From assembly GCA_910584725.1 (NCBI GenBank), contig CAJUBE010000052.1:1-18770 (forward strand): a DNA stretch of 18,770 nucleotides, given 5' to 3'. The notes below the pieces were generated by a model. The model saw only the letters and a program-made list of their open reading frames with translations, did not search any database and was not told the DNA's origin. Of this stretch, positions 7,301 through 14,527 are shown piece by piece (positions within the stretch are counted from its first letter, which is position 1; every line of letters starts with the position of its first letter). The translations under genes and the position numbers were made by a program. This DNA comes from an uncultured Lachnospiraceae bacterium. Lineage in GTDB: Bacteria; Bacillota; Clostridia; Lachnospirales; Lachnospiraceae.

Positions 7301-8821
7301 ATGGACAGTTATTCATTACAGTCACAAAATCAAAACAGAAACACCTTCGGGCCTCCGGCGCAGCTCTATCTGCCGCCGAAGAATCACAAAAAGACGGCGC
7401 TTATCGTTATTCTGTGCATGGCGGCTGTGGTTTTGGCAGCCGTTCTGGGCGGATGGCTTTATCATACGCACTCAGCGGCATATAAGATTCAAAAGGGGTT
7501 TCTCAATCTGATGCGGGAGGCTGAGGAGATGCAGAATCCGCTTTTGGAGAAGATCGGTGCGGATGAGATCGGACAGATGCTTGCGGAAAAGGGTGCGCAT
7601 GTGGACAGCAAAATGAATGTCACCACAGATACCTATTTTGGGCAGGTCACGTTTGGCGTGGACACGGACTGCGAGCTTGACAGGCAGGAGAAGGAGATGG
7701 CGGCTTCCACGAGTGTCAGCGTGATGAATTATGAGATTGCCAGTCTGCAGATGTACGGGGATGAGGAGAATCTCTGTTTTACGATTCCGGAGCTTTACCT
7801 GAAGGACGTCTATATCGAGAATGAAAATGTCAGCGGACAGTACAACCGTTCCATATGGGCGGAGCTTTTCGGAAAAACGGAGGAGGACGTTTCTATAAAC
7901 TTGTTTCCCGACGCGTGGATTTTCGGGGACGAGGAAGGGATAGGAAGGGCCTTTTTCAAAGAGTATGCAGATGAGCTTGCGGATTGCAGACGGCATATGA
8001 CCATGGAGAAAGCGGGGGATGAGCTTTACCGGGTCAGCTTTGACGAGCTGTATTTCAATGAACTGGTCAGGCAGGTCTTATATGATTATGTGGACTTTTC
8101 CAAAGTGGGCCGGGAGGACGCTATGGGGATGCTGAGCTATTTTGATGTGGTTTCCGGGACGGATGAGATCAGCTTTATTTTGAAGATAAACGGTGCGAAC
8201 CATATCGAGAGCATCCGGGTGGAGGAGCCGCTTTCCCTTTGCGACGGCAAAATACGGCTTTCCGGGGATATCTATTTTCTCGGTGAAAAGCGCAGCATAG
8301 AGAAGATGCAGGGAATGCTTACGGTGAAAAAAGACCAGGAGGAGCGCAGGGAGACGGAAATTGTCTGGCAGATGACGCAGAGCCTGGAGCTTGACGATTA
8401 TCGAATGGAGTCAGACATCAAGTACAGCCTTATGGAGAATGGGGAGACCCAGAATATGAGACTTGGATGTGAGCTGGAGTGCGACGGGAGAAAGAACAGC
8501 TTTGACGGGAAAATATCCATGAAAGATGTGTCGGATAATTTTGAATTGATTTTACAGGCCGCGGGCGGCTTTTCCCATATCACAAAGGGGGAGAGCTTTG
8601 ATTTGGAGCTTGATGAGATGACGCTCAGCGCGAATGATGAGGAGGTTTGGCTGGTCAGGGGCGATATCGGTCTTTCGCCGCTAAAAAGGCGGGTAAAGCA
8701 GAATGTGAAGGCAAAGACGCCGTTTTTTGAGATGTCTGACAGAGAATGGGAAACGATCTTTGAAAGGGTGTACAGAAGTTACGAAAATCTGATGCAGTCG
8801 ATATATGGCACATGGTGGTAG
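7301..8821 (+). CDS. single-pass membrane protein of unknown function
   Basis: I do not recognise the family. The product is 506 residues: a short polar, Gln/Asn/Pro-rich N-terminus (1-31), one strong membrane segment at 32-54 (core ALIVILCMAAVVLAAVLGGW), then about 450 residues rich in acidic and beta-strand-like sequence with no repeats or catalytic motif I can name. Lysines just before the membrane segment (NHKK) suggest a cytoplasmic N-terminus and an outside C-terminal domain. ATG 7301 is preferred over ATG 7286 because a GAGGGG stretch (7288-7293) is placed to serve it. It follows the operon terminator, so it is a separate unit, but I found no convincing promoter. Its stop codon overlaps the beginning of the family A repeat block. 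Confidence 0.8.
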   Translation: MDSYSLQSQNQNRNTFGPPAQLYLPPKNHKKTALIVILCMAAVVLAAVLGGWLYHTHSAAYKIQKGFLNLMREAEEMQNPLLEKIGADEIGQMLAEKGAHVDSKMNVTTDTYFGQVTFGVDTDCELDRQEKEMAASTSVSVMNYEIASLQMYGDEENLCFTIPELYLKDVYIENENVSGQYNRSIWAELFGKTEEDVSINLFPDAWIFGDEEGIGRAFFKEYADELADCRRHMTMEKAGDELYRVSFDELYFNELVRQVLYDYVDFSKVGREDAMGMLSYFDVVSGTDEISFILKINGANHIESIRVEEPLSLCDGKIRLSGDIYFLGEKRSIEKMQGMLTVKKDQEERRETEIVWQMTQSLELDDYRMESDIKYSLMENGETQNMRLGCELECDGRKNSFDGKISMKDVSDNFELILQAAGGFSHITKGESFDLELDEMTLSANDEEVWLVRGDIGLSPLKRRVKQNVKAKTPFFEMSDREWETIFERVYRSYENLMQSIYGTWW

Positions 8822-8916
8822 TGTGAGAAGTACTTCTAATCACTCGCAGCAAAGGCTGCTTCGCGAAGAAGTACTATGTCTCACACAGGAGAATGCCCAA
8901 AACACGGGCATTCTCC
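8822..8916 (+). repeat. family A hairpin element, copy 3
   Basis: Immediately follows the stop codon at 8821. The outer stem is TGTGAGA (8822-8828) with TCTCACA (8879-8885), perfect. The middle stem GTACTTC (8830-8836) pairs with GAAGTAC (8868-8874). The second hairpin is GGAGAATGCCC (8888-8898) with GGGCATTCTCC (8906-8916), a perfect 11-bp stem. There is no T-run. Confidence 0.85.
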
Positions 8917-9132
8917 GCACAGATTTGAGATTCCGCAGAGCGGAATCATGGCGGTTAGCGTGAGAAATGCGAAAAGTACTTCTAAAGACGTCCCGCCATA
9001 GGACGGAGACGCAAAGTCAGCAAGCTGACTTGGAAGTACTAAGTTTCGCATAAGAGAATGCCCAAAGTACGGGCATTCTCCGCATAGATTTGAGATTCCG
9101 CAGAGCGGAATCATGGCGGTTAGGGTGAGAAA
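8916..9132 (+). repeat. direct repeat of 52 nt (8916-8967 and 9081-9132) flanking family A copy 4
   Basis: The two 52-nt units match at 50 of 52 positions by eye and lie 165 nt apart. Each contains the small hairpin ATTCCGC-AGA-GCGGAAT and ends GTGAGAAA. A shorter relative of the unit's end (CATGGTGGTAGTGTGAGAA) lies at 8810-8828 across the preceding stop codon. The block 8822-9145 therefore reads as a tandem duplication of a roughly 165-nt unit. It is the only stretch over 300 nt without a gene, and it is filled by these repeats. Confidence 0.85.
8968..9080 (+). repeat. family A hairpin element, copy 4 (with an extra hairpin)
   Basis: The outer stem is TGCGAAA (8968-8974) with TTTCGCA (9044-9050), the middle stem AGTACTTC (8975-8982) with GAAGTACT (9033-9040). 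The tip region around 8990-9010 is followed by an additional hairpin AAGTCAGC-AA-GCTGACTT (9014-9031) absent from the other copies. The second hairpin is GAGAATGCCC (9054-9063) with GGGCATTCTC (9071-9080). Confidence 0.85.
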
Positions 9133-9145
9133 GGGGAGGGCTGAT

Positions 9146-9370
9146 ATGGAAGGAAACGACAGGGAAATGATTGAGGAAATCATGCGGCATCTGGATGCGG
9201 AATCCGAACATGGGGTGTACCGCATGAGCATCACCTTTGACGACGAGAGTGAAGAGGCGAAAAATATATCCCACGAGTGCTGTAATATGTACGGCAGACC
9301 GGCGTCGGAGACGGTGGGGCTTCTGGATATGTATACGGATATGAACGCGGGCGAGCCGGATAGGAAATAG
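9146..9370 (+). CDS. small acidic protein of unknown function (74 aa)
   Basis: Not recognised. ATG 9146 is preceded by AAGGGGAGGG (9131-9140) at 5 nt, which favours it over the in-frame ATG 9113 lying inside the direct repeat. The protein is soluble-looking and acidic, begins MEGNDREMIEEIMRHLDAE, and has two adjacent cysteines (HECCNMYG) in the middle. It has no signal peptide or membrane segment. It lies 41 nt upstream of the DHH gene on the same strand and could be co-transcribed with the DHH-TIR pair. Real coding is supported by the strong ribosome binding site and the compact spacing; function is unknown. Confidence 0.65.
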   Translation: MEGNDREMIEEIMRHLDAESEHGVYRMSITFDDESEEAKNISHECCNMYGRPASETVGLLDMYTDMNAGEPDRK

Positions 9371-9411
9371 CGTTCCGGCGCCGGGAAAATTACGGGGGAG
9401 AATGTGATACC

Positions 9412-10959
9412 ATGATACTGAAAGAACTTGCAAAATACGATCCCATCACCATACAGTGCCATGACAATCCCGATGCGGACGCCATAGCGGCAGGGTATGC
9501 GCTCTGCCGCTATTTTGAGTCTCTGGGAAAGCGTGTGCGTCTTGTCTATGGTGGCAGGAATAAGATACAGAAGCCGAATCTGCTGCTGATGTTAGAGCAT
9601 CTGGAAATTCCCATCACGCATATAGAAGATGCGGCGGCTTATATAGAGGAACAGCCGGGCGGGAAGCTGCCGGGACTTTTGGTCACGGTGGACTGTCAGT
9701 ATGGCGCAGGCAATGTGGTCAGGCTGCCGGCGGAGCAGGTGGCAGTCATCGATCATCACCAGATCGAGACGGCACAGCCGCAGTTAAGCGAGATCAATCC
9801 TCATGTGGGGAGCTGTTCTACGCTGGTGTGGCAGATGTTGTGCAGCGCCGGTTATAAGATCGACGACAGTAGGCTGGGAACGGCTTTGTACTATGGCTTG
9901 TTTACGGATACCAATCAATTTGCAGAGATTTTTAATCCGTTGGATATGGATATGCGGGAAGCGGTTCCCGTGGAAAAAACGCTGATCACTTTATTCCGTA
10001 ATTCCAATCTTTCTTTGCAGGAAATGGAAGTAGCGGGGGTGGCGATGATCCGTCATATCTATAATGACGATTATCACTATGCGATCATCAAGTCAAAACC
10101 CTGCGACCCGAATATTCTGGGTCTGATCAGTGATTTTCTGATTCAGGTAGCGGAAGTTTATTGCTGTGTGGTCTATAATGAGACTGCGGACGGTTATAAG
10201 TTTTCGGTCCGCAGTTGTGTGAAAGAGGTACAAGCCGATGATCTGTCGGCATTTCTGGCGGAGGGAGTCGGATCCGGCGGCGGGCATCGGGAGAAGGCGG
10301 GCGGCTTTATCAATATGGCGCTCTATGAGGAAGCTTATCCGACGCTTCACTCGGAAGCTTTTTTCAGCGAACGGCTCAACGATTATTTCGATCATTGCCA
10401 GATCATTTATGCAAAAAAATATGAGATCGATCTCACGGATATGTGTCCTTATGTGAAAAAGCGCATTCCCATCGGTTATGTGGAGGCTAAGGATGTGCTG
10501 CCGCTCGGTACGCCGATCACGATCCGCACACTGGAAGGGGATGTGGATATGGTGGCGGAAGAAGATCTGATCATCATGGTGGGGATCAAAGGAGAGGTAT
10601 ATCCGAACCGCCGGGAGCGCTTTGCCAAAACATATGAGGCGACACAGAAGCCTTACCATGAATGTGAGGATCGCAGTAAATGTGAACTCTTGTATGAACC
10701 GACGGTACACGATCGTTCTACGGGAGAGGTCATGAAACTGATCGACCACGCAAAAATGTGTATTGCCAACGGCGGCGGACAGATTTACGCCAAGGAATTA
10801 ACTGAAAGAGTCAAAGTGTTTACCGCATGGGACGAGGAGAAATATATGTTGGGCAAGCCCGGAGATTATCTGGCGGTGCGAAGCGATGACCGGCATGATA
10901 TCTATGTGGTAGAACGGGATATCTTCTTTAAGACATACGAGGAAAAGAAAGATGAATAA
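9412..10959 (+). CDS. DHH-family phosphoesterase with C-terminal tandem PGDYG-like modules
   Basis: Probable metal-dependent phosphodiesterase related to NrnA/GdpP-type DHH-DHHA1 enzymes, which cleave short RNAs, pAp or cyclic dinucleotides (family knowledge). Metal-binding motifs are intact: HDNPDAD (17-23), Asp94 in VTVDCQ, DHH at 114-116, and Asp166 in LFTDTNQF. The DHHA1 substrate motif GSGGGH is at 287-292. At 515 residues it exceeds the ~320 of plain NrnA. The extra ~200 residues hold two similar units, EDLIIMVGIKGEVYP...FAKTYE (384-409) and PGDYLAVR...FFKTYE (483-510), resembling a PGDYG-type motif. No membrane segment. GGGGGAG (9394-9400) precedes the ATG. Its last 8 nt overlap the TIR gene, implying translational coupling. 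The substrate cannot be told from the sequence. Confidence 0.88.
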   Translation: MILKELAKYDPITIQCHDNPDADAIAAGYALCRYFESLGKRVRLVYGGRNKIQKPNLLLMLEHLEIPITHIEDAAAYIEEQPGGKLPGLLVTVDCQYGAGNVVRLPAEQVAVIDHHQIETAQPQLSEINPHVGSCSTLVWQMLCSAGYKIDDSRLGTALYYGLFTDTNQFAEIFNPLDMDMREAVPVEKTLITLFRNSNLSLQEMEVAGVAMIRHIYNDDYHYAIIKSKPCDPNILGLISDFLIQVAEVYCCVVYNETADGYKFSVRSCVKEVQADDLSAFLAEGVGSGGGHREKAGGFINMALYEEAYPTLHSEAFFSERLNDYFDHCQIIYAKKYEIDLTDMCPYVKKRIPIGYVEAKDVLPLGTPITIRTLEGDVDMVAEEDLIIMVGIKGEVYPNRRERFAKTYEATQKPYHECEDRSKCELLYEPTVHDRSTGEVMKLIDHAKMCIANGGGQIYAKELTERVKVFTAWDEEKYMLGKPGDYLAVRSDDRHDIYVVERDIFFKTYEEKKDE

Positions 10960-13900
10960 TGATTGGAAGTACGACGCCTTTATCAGTTATCGACATACAC
11001 AGCCGGACAGTTTTGTGGCACAGACGCTGCACAGATGTCTGGAAAGCTTTCGTCTGCCGCGAAACGTGGCGCGGCAGAAAGGCGAAGATAACGGGAAAGG
11101 AAATGCGGGGGAGAACGGCACAGGGCAGCTGAAGACGCGGATTCGCAGAGTGTTTCGCGATAAAGAGGAGCTGCCCCTTGTGAGCAATCTTGCCGATCCA
11201 ATCACGGAAGCGCTTTCGCAGTCGGAGTATCTGATCGTGATCTGTTCGCCTAGACTGAATGAGTCAATCTGGTGCCGCAAGGAGATCGAGACCTTTATTC
11301 GGATGCACGACAGGGAGCATGTGCTGGCGGTTTTGGCGGAAGGAGAACCGGAAGTCTCGTTTCCGGAGGAACTGCTCTTTCGGGAGGAGGAAGAACAGAC
11401 ACCTGACGGTAGTGTCATCTATAAAAAGATTCCCGTGGAGCCGCTGGCAGCGGATGTGCGCGGGAGCACGCGCAGGGAAATGCGCCGAAAGATCAAGAGC
11501 GAGCTGCTCCGTCTGGCGGCGCCCATGTTTGATTGCAGTTATGACGATCTGAGGCAGCGGCATCGGGAACAACGGATGCGAAAAATAATTCTGACGTCTG
11601 TGTCAGCCAGTGTGCTGTGTTTATTGATCGGATTGGTCAGTACCGCAGCCGCCTTAAAGATACGGCATCAAAGTCAGCAGATCAAGGAAGACGCGAAGCT
11701 TATCTATGAACAGTCCGGCGTGATTGAAACGCAGTATGAGGAAATAGCGGAACAGTATGCGCAGTCCAAACGGAGGGTCACGGAAGCATATGCAAGGGAA
11801 GCGCTCGGTTATCTGGAAGAAGGAGACCGTATGCGGGGACTGACGGTGGGCGTCATGGCGTATGAGGAATACCAGTCGGAAACCGCTGACGGGGAGCAGG
11901 CAGCCGAGGCGCCGCAGCAGCTGACATATGCGTTGGCAGAACTGCTTCGTCTGTATGAGAACGGGGAACAGATCAAACCCGACCGTATCCTGGAGGCGGG
12001 CAGCGCCATTCAATTTATGAAGCTGTCTCCAGAGGGCGGCAGGGTGATGGCGGTGGGGGATTCCGGCAGGCTGACGGTCTGGGAAAGCCTGCACGAGAGC
12101 AGCGAGATCTCGCTTCGCCCGGAAGGCGAGGATCTTTTGTGGGAGTGTCAGGTGGGATTTGTGTCGGAAACCAAGATTCTTTATCCGCAAAAAAAGGAGG
12201 GTGCGCAGGAAGAGGAACTCTGCGTGCAGGATCTCGAAACGGATGAGATCACGACCTATGCCTGCATCGGTTATGAGGGTGTGATTCCTATACCGGAGAA
12301 GGAAGCTTTTCTGGTGGTGGAGGAAGACGGCTGCTATCTGGTGGGTGCGGACGGAAAAGCGGGCGGCAGGCTGCGGTGGCAGGAACTGGAAGAAGGTCTG
12401 TATGCCCAAACCGGTTTTGAGGCGGAACAGGTGGTCACGGAGGACGGCAGGATCCTCGTGGCGATAGAGCTGGATGCGGAAAGCGGCGGCAAACGGATCG
12501 CAGCGCTTGCCTATCCCGCGGATCCGGGAGAAGGTCCCGAGACTTCTCTATATCCCATCGAATATGAATTTATCAAGGATCTCTGTCTGGAGGAGGGCCG
12601 CTATCAGCAGGGCGCCGATTTGCTCTATGTGACCGCTAACCATTCGGAAAGAACAGAGTCTGCGCTCGTGGCGGCGGGGCTGTCAGGCAGGCTGCAGGCA
12701 TTTGACTTAACTGGTCAGCGAGAACTGTGGCGGTATGAGATAGCTGACGGCTGGCTTTATGATGTGGGATTTGCGCGCAGGGAGGGCAGTCATTATCTTC
12801 TGTGTCAGAAATACAGCGATGCCCTTTTGCTGGACAGAAGGGACGGGACGCAGATCGATACCTTTTCTTTCGGAACGGAGATCGTTGAGACAGGTTCCTA
12901 TACGGACACGGATGACTTTATGGCATTTACCAGAGACGGCGTCTGGCATTATCTGGACACGGATTATAGGATGGATATGGTGGGGAACGTTTTTGCGGAC
13001 TGCACATCCTCCAATGTGAAGGACTTTGCCATGGGGGACGGCTACTGCGTGACCCTGCCCTACAGCAGCAACCGGATCACGGTATATCGGCGGGCAATCG
13101 GCGAGGGCGTGGAGACCTTTTATGAGGGAGGCGGTATTTACAGACAGGCGAGATTAAGCGGAGACGGAACGTATCTGGCGGCGGCAAGGTATGACGGGGA
13201 AAGCAATACCTGTGTGGAGCTGTTTGATACAGCAAAGAAAGAACTGCTCTGGACATATGAAGATGCAGCCTACTATGAGGCAATGGCTTTCGGGGACTTT
13301 GACGGGGACGGAAGCGAGTCGCTTCTCGTGGTGACCAAAGACGCCTGCCATTTCATAGATCCGGCAGACGGGAGCGTCAGACGGACCGTGACCTTTGAAA
13401 ACGACGGTCTGACGTATCTGGGGATAGACCGGGAGAACGGGGTGCTCTTGATGCAGAAGTACAGTGCGCTGTACGGCTATCGGCTTTTGGACGGGAAGCT
13501 GCTCTATGAGGAAGCGCTTGCGGACGGCGTCACGGCTGTGTGTAACGAACGCCCCTTTTATGCGGTGGCTTCCAGAGAGACGGATGAACTTCTCTTTTAT
13601 CAGATGGGAGAGGAGGGTGTCTATGTGGATCCTCAGCAGGAAGGTCTGGATGTGGAATATCTGGAGACTATGTTCTTTGACGAGGACGACGACGATCTCT
13701 ATCTGGTCTATAAAGACGGCAGGGTAGTGATCTACTTTGTGGATTGGAGCACCACAGATGATGTCTACTTCTGTGGCGTTCATGGAAGATATGCGCAGCT
13801 GCCCGGGAAGATGAAGCGGTATGAGGCGGCAGAGGGCACGGATTATGCCTTTTTATGCGGGGATGACGGCGCTTGTCAGATAAGTATGCAAAAGGGACAG

Positions 13901-14104
13901 ATGTACAGCAAACTTTCCGGGATTCGTGGTTTTCTTGCTTTTGATGCGCGGTTGAAGACGTTGTATCTGCATAACGGAGACGAGATCTATACATCTCCTT
14001 TATATGATACGGAAGAAATTGTGGATATGGGGCGTAAGGCGCTGCAGGTCAGCAGTTATTGGAATTATACGGAACGCTGGCCCGGGTGTCTCAGTGACGA
14101 CTGA
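10952..14104 (+). CDS. TIR domain / transmembrane / beta-propeller-like receptor protein
   Basis: A 1050-residue protein in three parts. (1) An N-terminal TIR domain (about 5-200): YDAFISYRH (7-15), FRDKEELP (68-75), LIVICSPRL, and WCRKE with Glu111 at the position of the catalytic glutamate of NAD-cleaving TIRs. A Gly/Asn/Lys-rich insert sits at about 40-62. (2) One membrane helix at 212-235, preceded by basic residues (QRMRK), so the TIR is probably cytoplasmic, followed by a coiled coil to ~300. (3) About 750 residues of WD40/PQQ-like strands, for example GDSGRLTVWES, LSGRLQAFDLTGQRELW and VELFDTAKKELLW, plus an FG-GAP-like calcium loop DFDGDG (782-787). It starts inside the 3' end of the DHH gene. 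Role is inferred: a sensor coupled to a TIR effector or scaffold. Confidence 0.88.
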   Translation: MNNDWKYDAFISYRHTQPDSFVAQTLHRCLESFRLPRNVARQKGEDNGKGNAGENGTGQLKTRIRRVFRDKEELPLVSNLADPITEALSQSEYLIVICSPRLNESIWCRKEIETFIRMHDREHVLAVLAEGEPEVSFPEELLFREEEEQTPDGSVIYKKIPVEPLAADVRGSTRREMRRKIKSELLRLAAPMFDCSYDDLRQRHREQRMRKIILTSVSASVLCLLIGLVSTAAALKIRHQSQQIKEDAKLIYEQSGVIETQYEEIAEQYAQSKRRVTEAYAREALGYLEEGDRMRGLTVGVMAYEEYQSETADGEQAAEAPQQLTYALAELLRLYENGEQIKPDRILEAGSAIQFMKLSPEGGRVMAVGDSGRLTVWESLHESSEISLRPEGEDLLWECQVGFVSETKILYPQKKEGAQEEELCVQDLETDEITTYACIGYEGVIPIPEKEAFLVVEEDGCYLVGADGKAGGRLRWQELEEGLYAQTGFEAEQVVTEDGRILVAIELDAESGGKRIAALAYPADPGEGPETSLYPIEYEFIKDLCLEEGRYQQGADLLYVTANHSERTESALVAAGLSGRLQAFDLTGQRELWRYEIADGWLYDVGFARREGSHYLLCQKYSDALLLDRRDGTQIDTFSFGTEIVETGSYTDTDDFMAFTRDGVWHYLDTDYRMDMVGNVFADCTSSNVKDFAMGDGYCVTLPYSSNRITVYRRAIGEGVETFYEGGGIYRQARLSGDGTYLAAARYDGESNTCVELFDTAKKELLWTYEDAAYYEAMAFGDFDGDGSESLLVVTKDACHFIDPADGSVRRTVTFENDGLTYLGIDRENGVLLMQKYSALYGYRLLDGKLLYEEALADGVTAVCNERPFYAVASRETDELLFYQMGEEGVYVDPQQEGLDVEYLETMFFDEDDDDLYLVYKDGRVVIYFVDWSTTDDVYFCGVHGRYAQLPGKMKRYEAAEGTDYAFLCGDDGACQISMQKGQMYSKLSGIRGFLAFDARLKTLYLHNGDEIYTSPLYDTEEIVDMGRKALQVSSYWNYTERWPGCLSDD

Positions 14105-14115
14105 TTTTGTGGGTC

Positions 14116-14143
14116 TTGCAGTTTCGGGAAAAATGTGTATAAT
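14116..14143 (+). promoter_or_regulatory. promoter of the 38-residue miniprotein
   Basis: TTGCAG (14116-14121), 16 nt spacer, perfect TATAAT (14138-14143). It begins 12 nt after the TIR stop. Transcription would start near 14150, leaving a leader of ~22 nt that contains the AAGGAGG site. Confidence 0.75.
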
Positions 14144-14172
14144 TAATGGTGTATCTAAGGAGGAATTTGATT

Positions 14173-14289
14173 ATGGGCATTTTGTTATTGGGCGGCTTTC
14201 TTGTGGTAGTGATTATTCCGGTGGTGATTTCCGTGGTATCCGCGGTTGTTTCAGGAATTGCAGCCGCGGTGGATGACGAGGAAGATTGA
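14173..14289 (+). CDS. hydrophobic single-helix miniprotein (38 aa)
   Basis: A very short gene with all the signals of expression: a strong promoter (14116-14143), AAGGAGG (14157-14163) at 9 nt from the ATG, and a terminator-like hairpin at 14311-14345. The product begins MGILLLGGFLVVVIIPVVI. It is almost entirely one membrane helix, continuing through alanine/valine-rich sequence and ending in the acidic tail VDDEED. There are no charged residues before the helix ends. Possibilities are a small membrane-protein partner or regulator, or a type I toxin-like peptide; nothing in the sequence selects between them, and no antisense RNA promoter was identified. It lies between the TIR gene and glnS with its own transcription signals. 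Confidence 0.7.
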   Translation: MGILLLGGFLVVVIIPVVISVVSAVVSGIAAAVDDEED

Positions 14290-14310
14290 TTTTTCAATGA
14301 TTTAGGGACA

Positions 14311-14345
14311 GGGCAAGATCCTACAGGGTGGGGTTTTGCCCTTTT
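14311..14345 (+). terminator. probable terminator of the miniprotein gene
   Basis: GGGCAAGATCC (14311-14321) can pair over 11 bp, with two G-T wobbles, with 14331-14341 (ending TTTTGCCC), followed by TTTT. The short T-run makes it moderate in strength. Confidence 0.6.
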
Positions 14346-14346
14346 G

Positions 14347-14431
14347 ATGCGCAGGCCCGCATAGGGAAGTTTGCTGTTTCACAGCATGCGGGCCGCGCGG
14401 CGAGTAGGGAAAGATAGCTCTTCCCTACTCG
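14347..14431 (+). repeat. family E element, copy 2 (upstream of glnS)
   Basis: Begins ATGCGCAGG. Hairpin 1 is GGCCCGCAT (14354-14362) with ATGCGGGCC (14386-14394), capped by TGCTGT...ACAGCA. Hairpin 2 is CGAGTAGGGAA (14401-14411) with TTCCCTACTCG (14421-14431). Same order of parts as the thl leader element. Confidence 0.8.
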
Positions 14432-14434
14432 ATT

Positions 14435-14505
14435 GCGCAGGTCCGCATAGGGAAGTTGCTGTTTTACAACATGCGGGTCGAGCGGCGAGTAGGGATTTCC
14501 TATTT
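14435..14505 (+). repeat. family E element, copy 3 (tandem, 3' truncated)
   Basis: Directly follows copy 2. GGTCCGCAT (14440-14448) pairs with ATGCGGGTC (14471-14479) through G-T wobbles, with GTTG...CAAC at the tip. The shared GCGGCGAGTAGGGA follows, but the second hairpin is cut down to TAGGGATTTCCTA, ending at the 5' edge of glnS. Confidence 0.75.
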
Positions 14506-14512
14506 AATGACA

Positions 14513-14519
14513 GAGGAGG
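14513..14519 (+). promoter_or_regulatory. ribosome binding site deciding the glnS start
   Basis: GAGGAGG lies 8 nt upstream of GTG 14528. The in-frame ATG at 14507 lies upstream of this site and has no Shine-Dalgarno sequence of its own, so the GTG is the better start. Confidence 0.7.
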
Positions 14520-14527
14520 CAGCTACA

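Noticed and set aside
1758..9080. Family A repeats as a CRISPR array
   Set aside because: Copies are kilobases apart, separated by genes, differ in sequence, and have no regular spacers or cas genes.
8881..9462. Minus-strand frame with an internal repeated peptide
   Set aside because: The repeated peptide simply reflects the 52-nt direct repeat and the hairpin cores; it also overlaps the 74-residue gene and the DHH start.
14347..14527. T-box leader upstream of glnS
   Set aside because: No T-box core (GGGTGGNACCGCG-type) or following T-run terminator; the structures match family E repeats found elsewhere.
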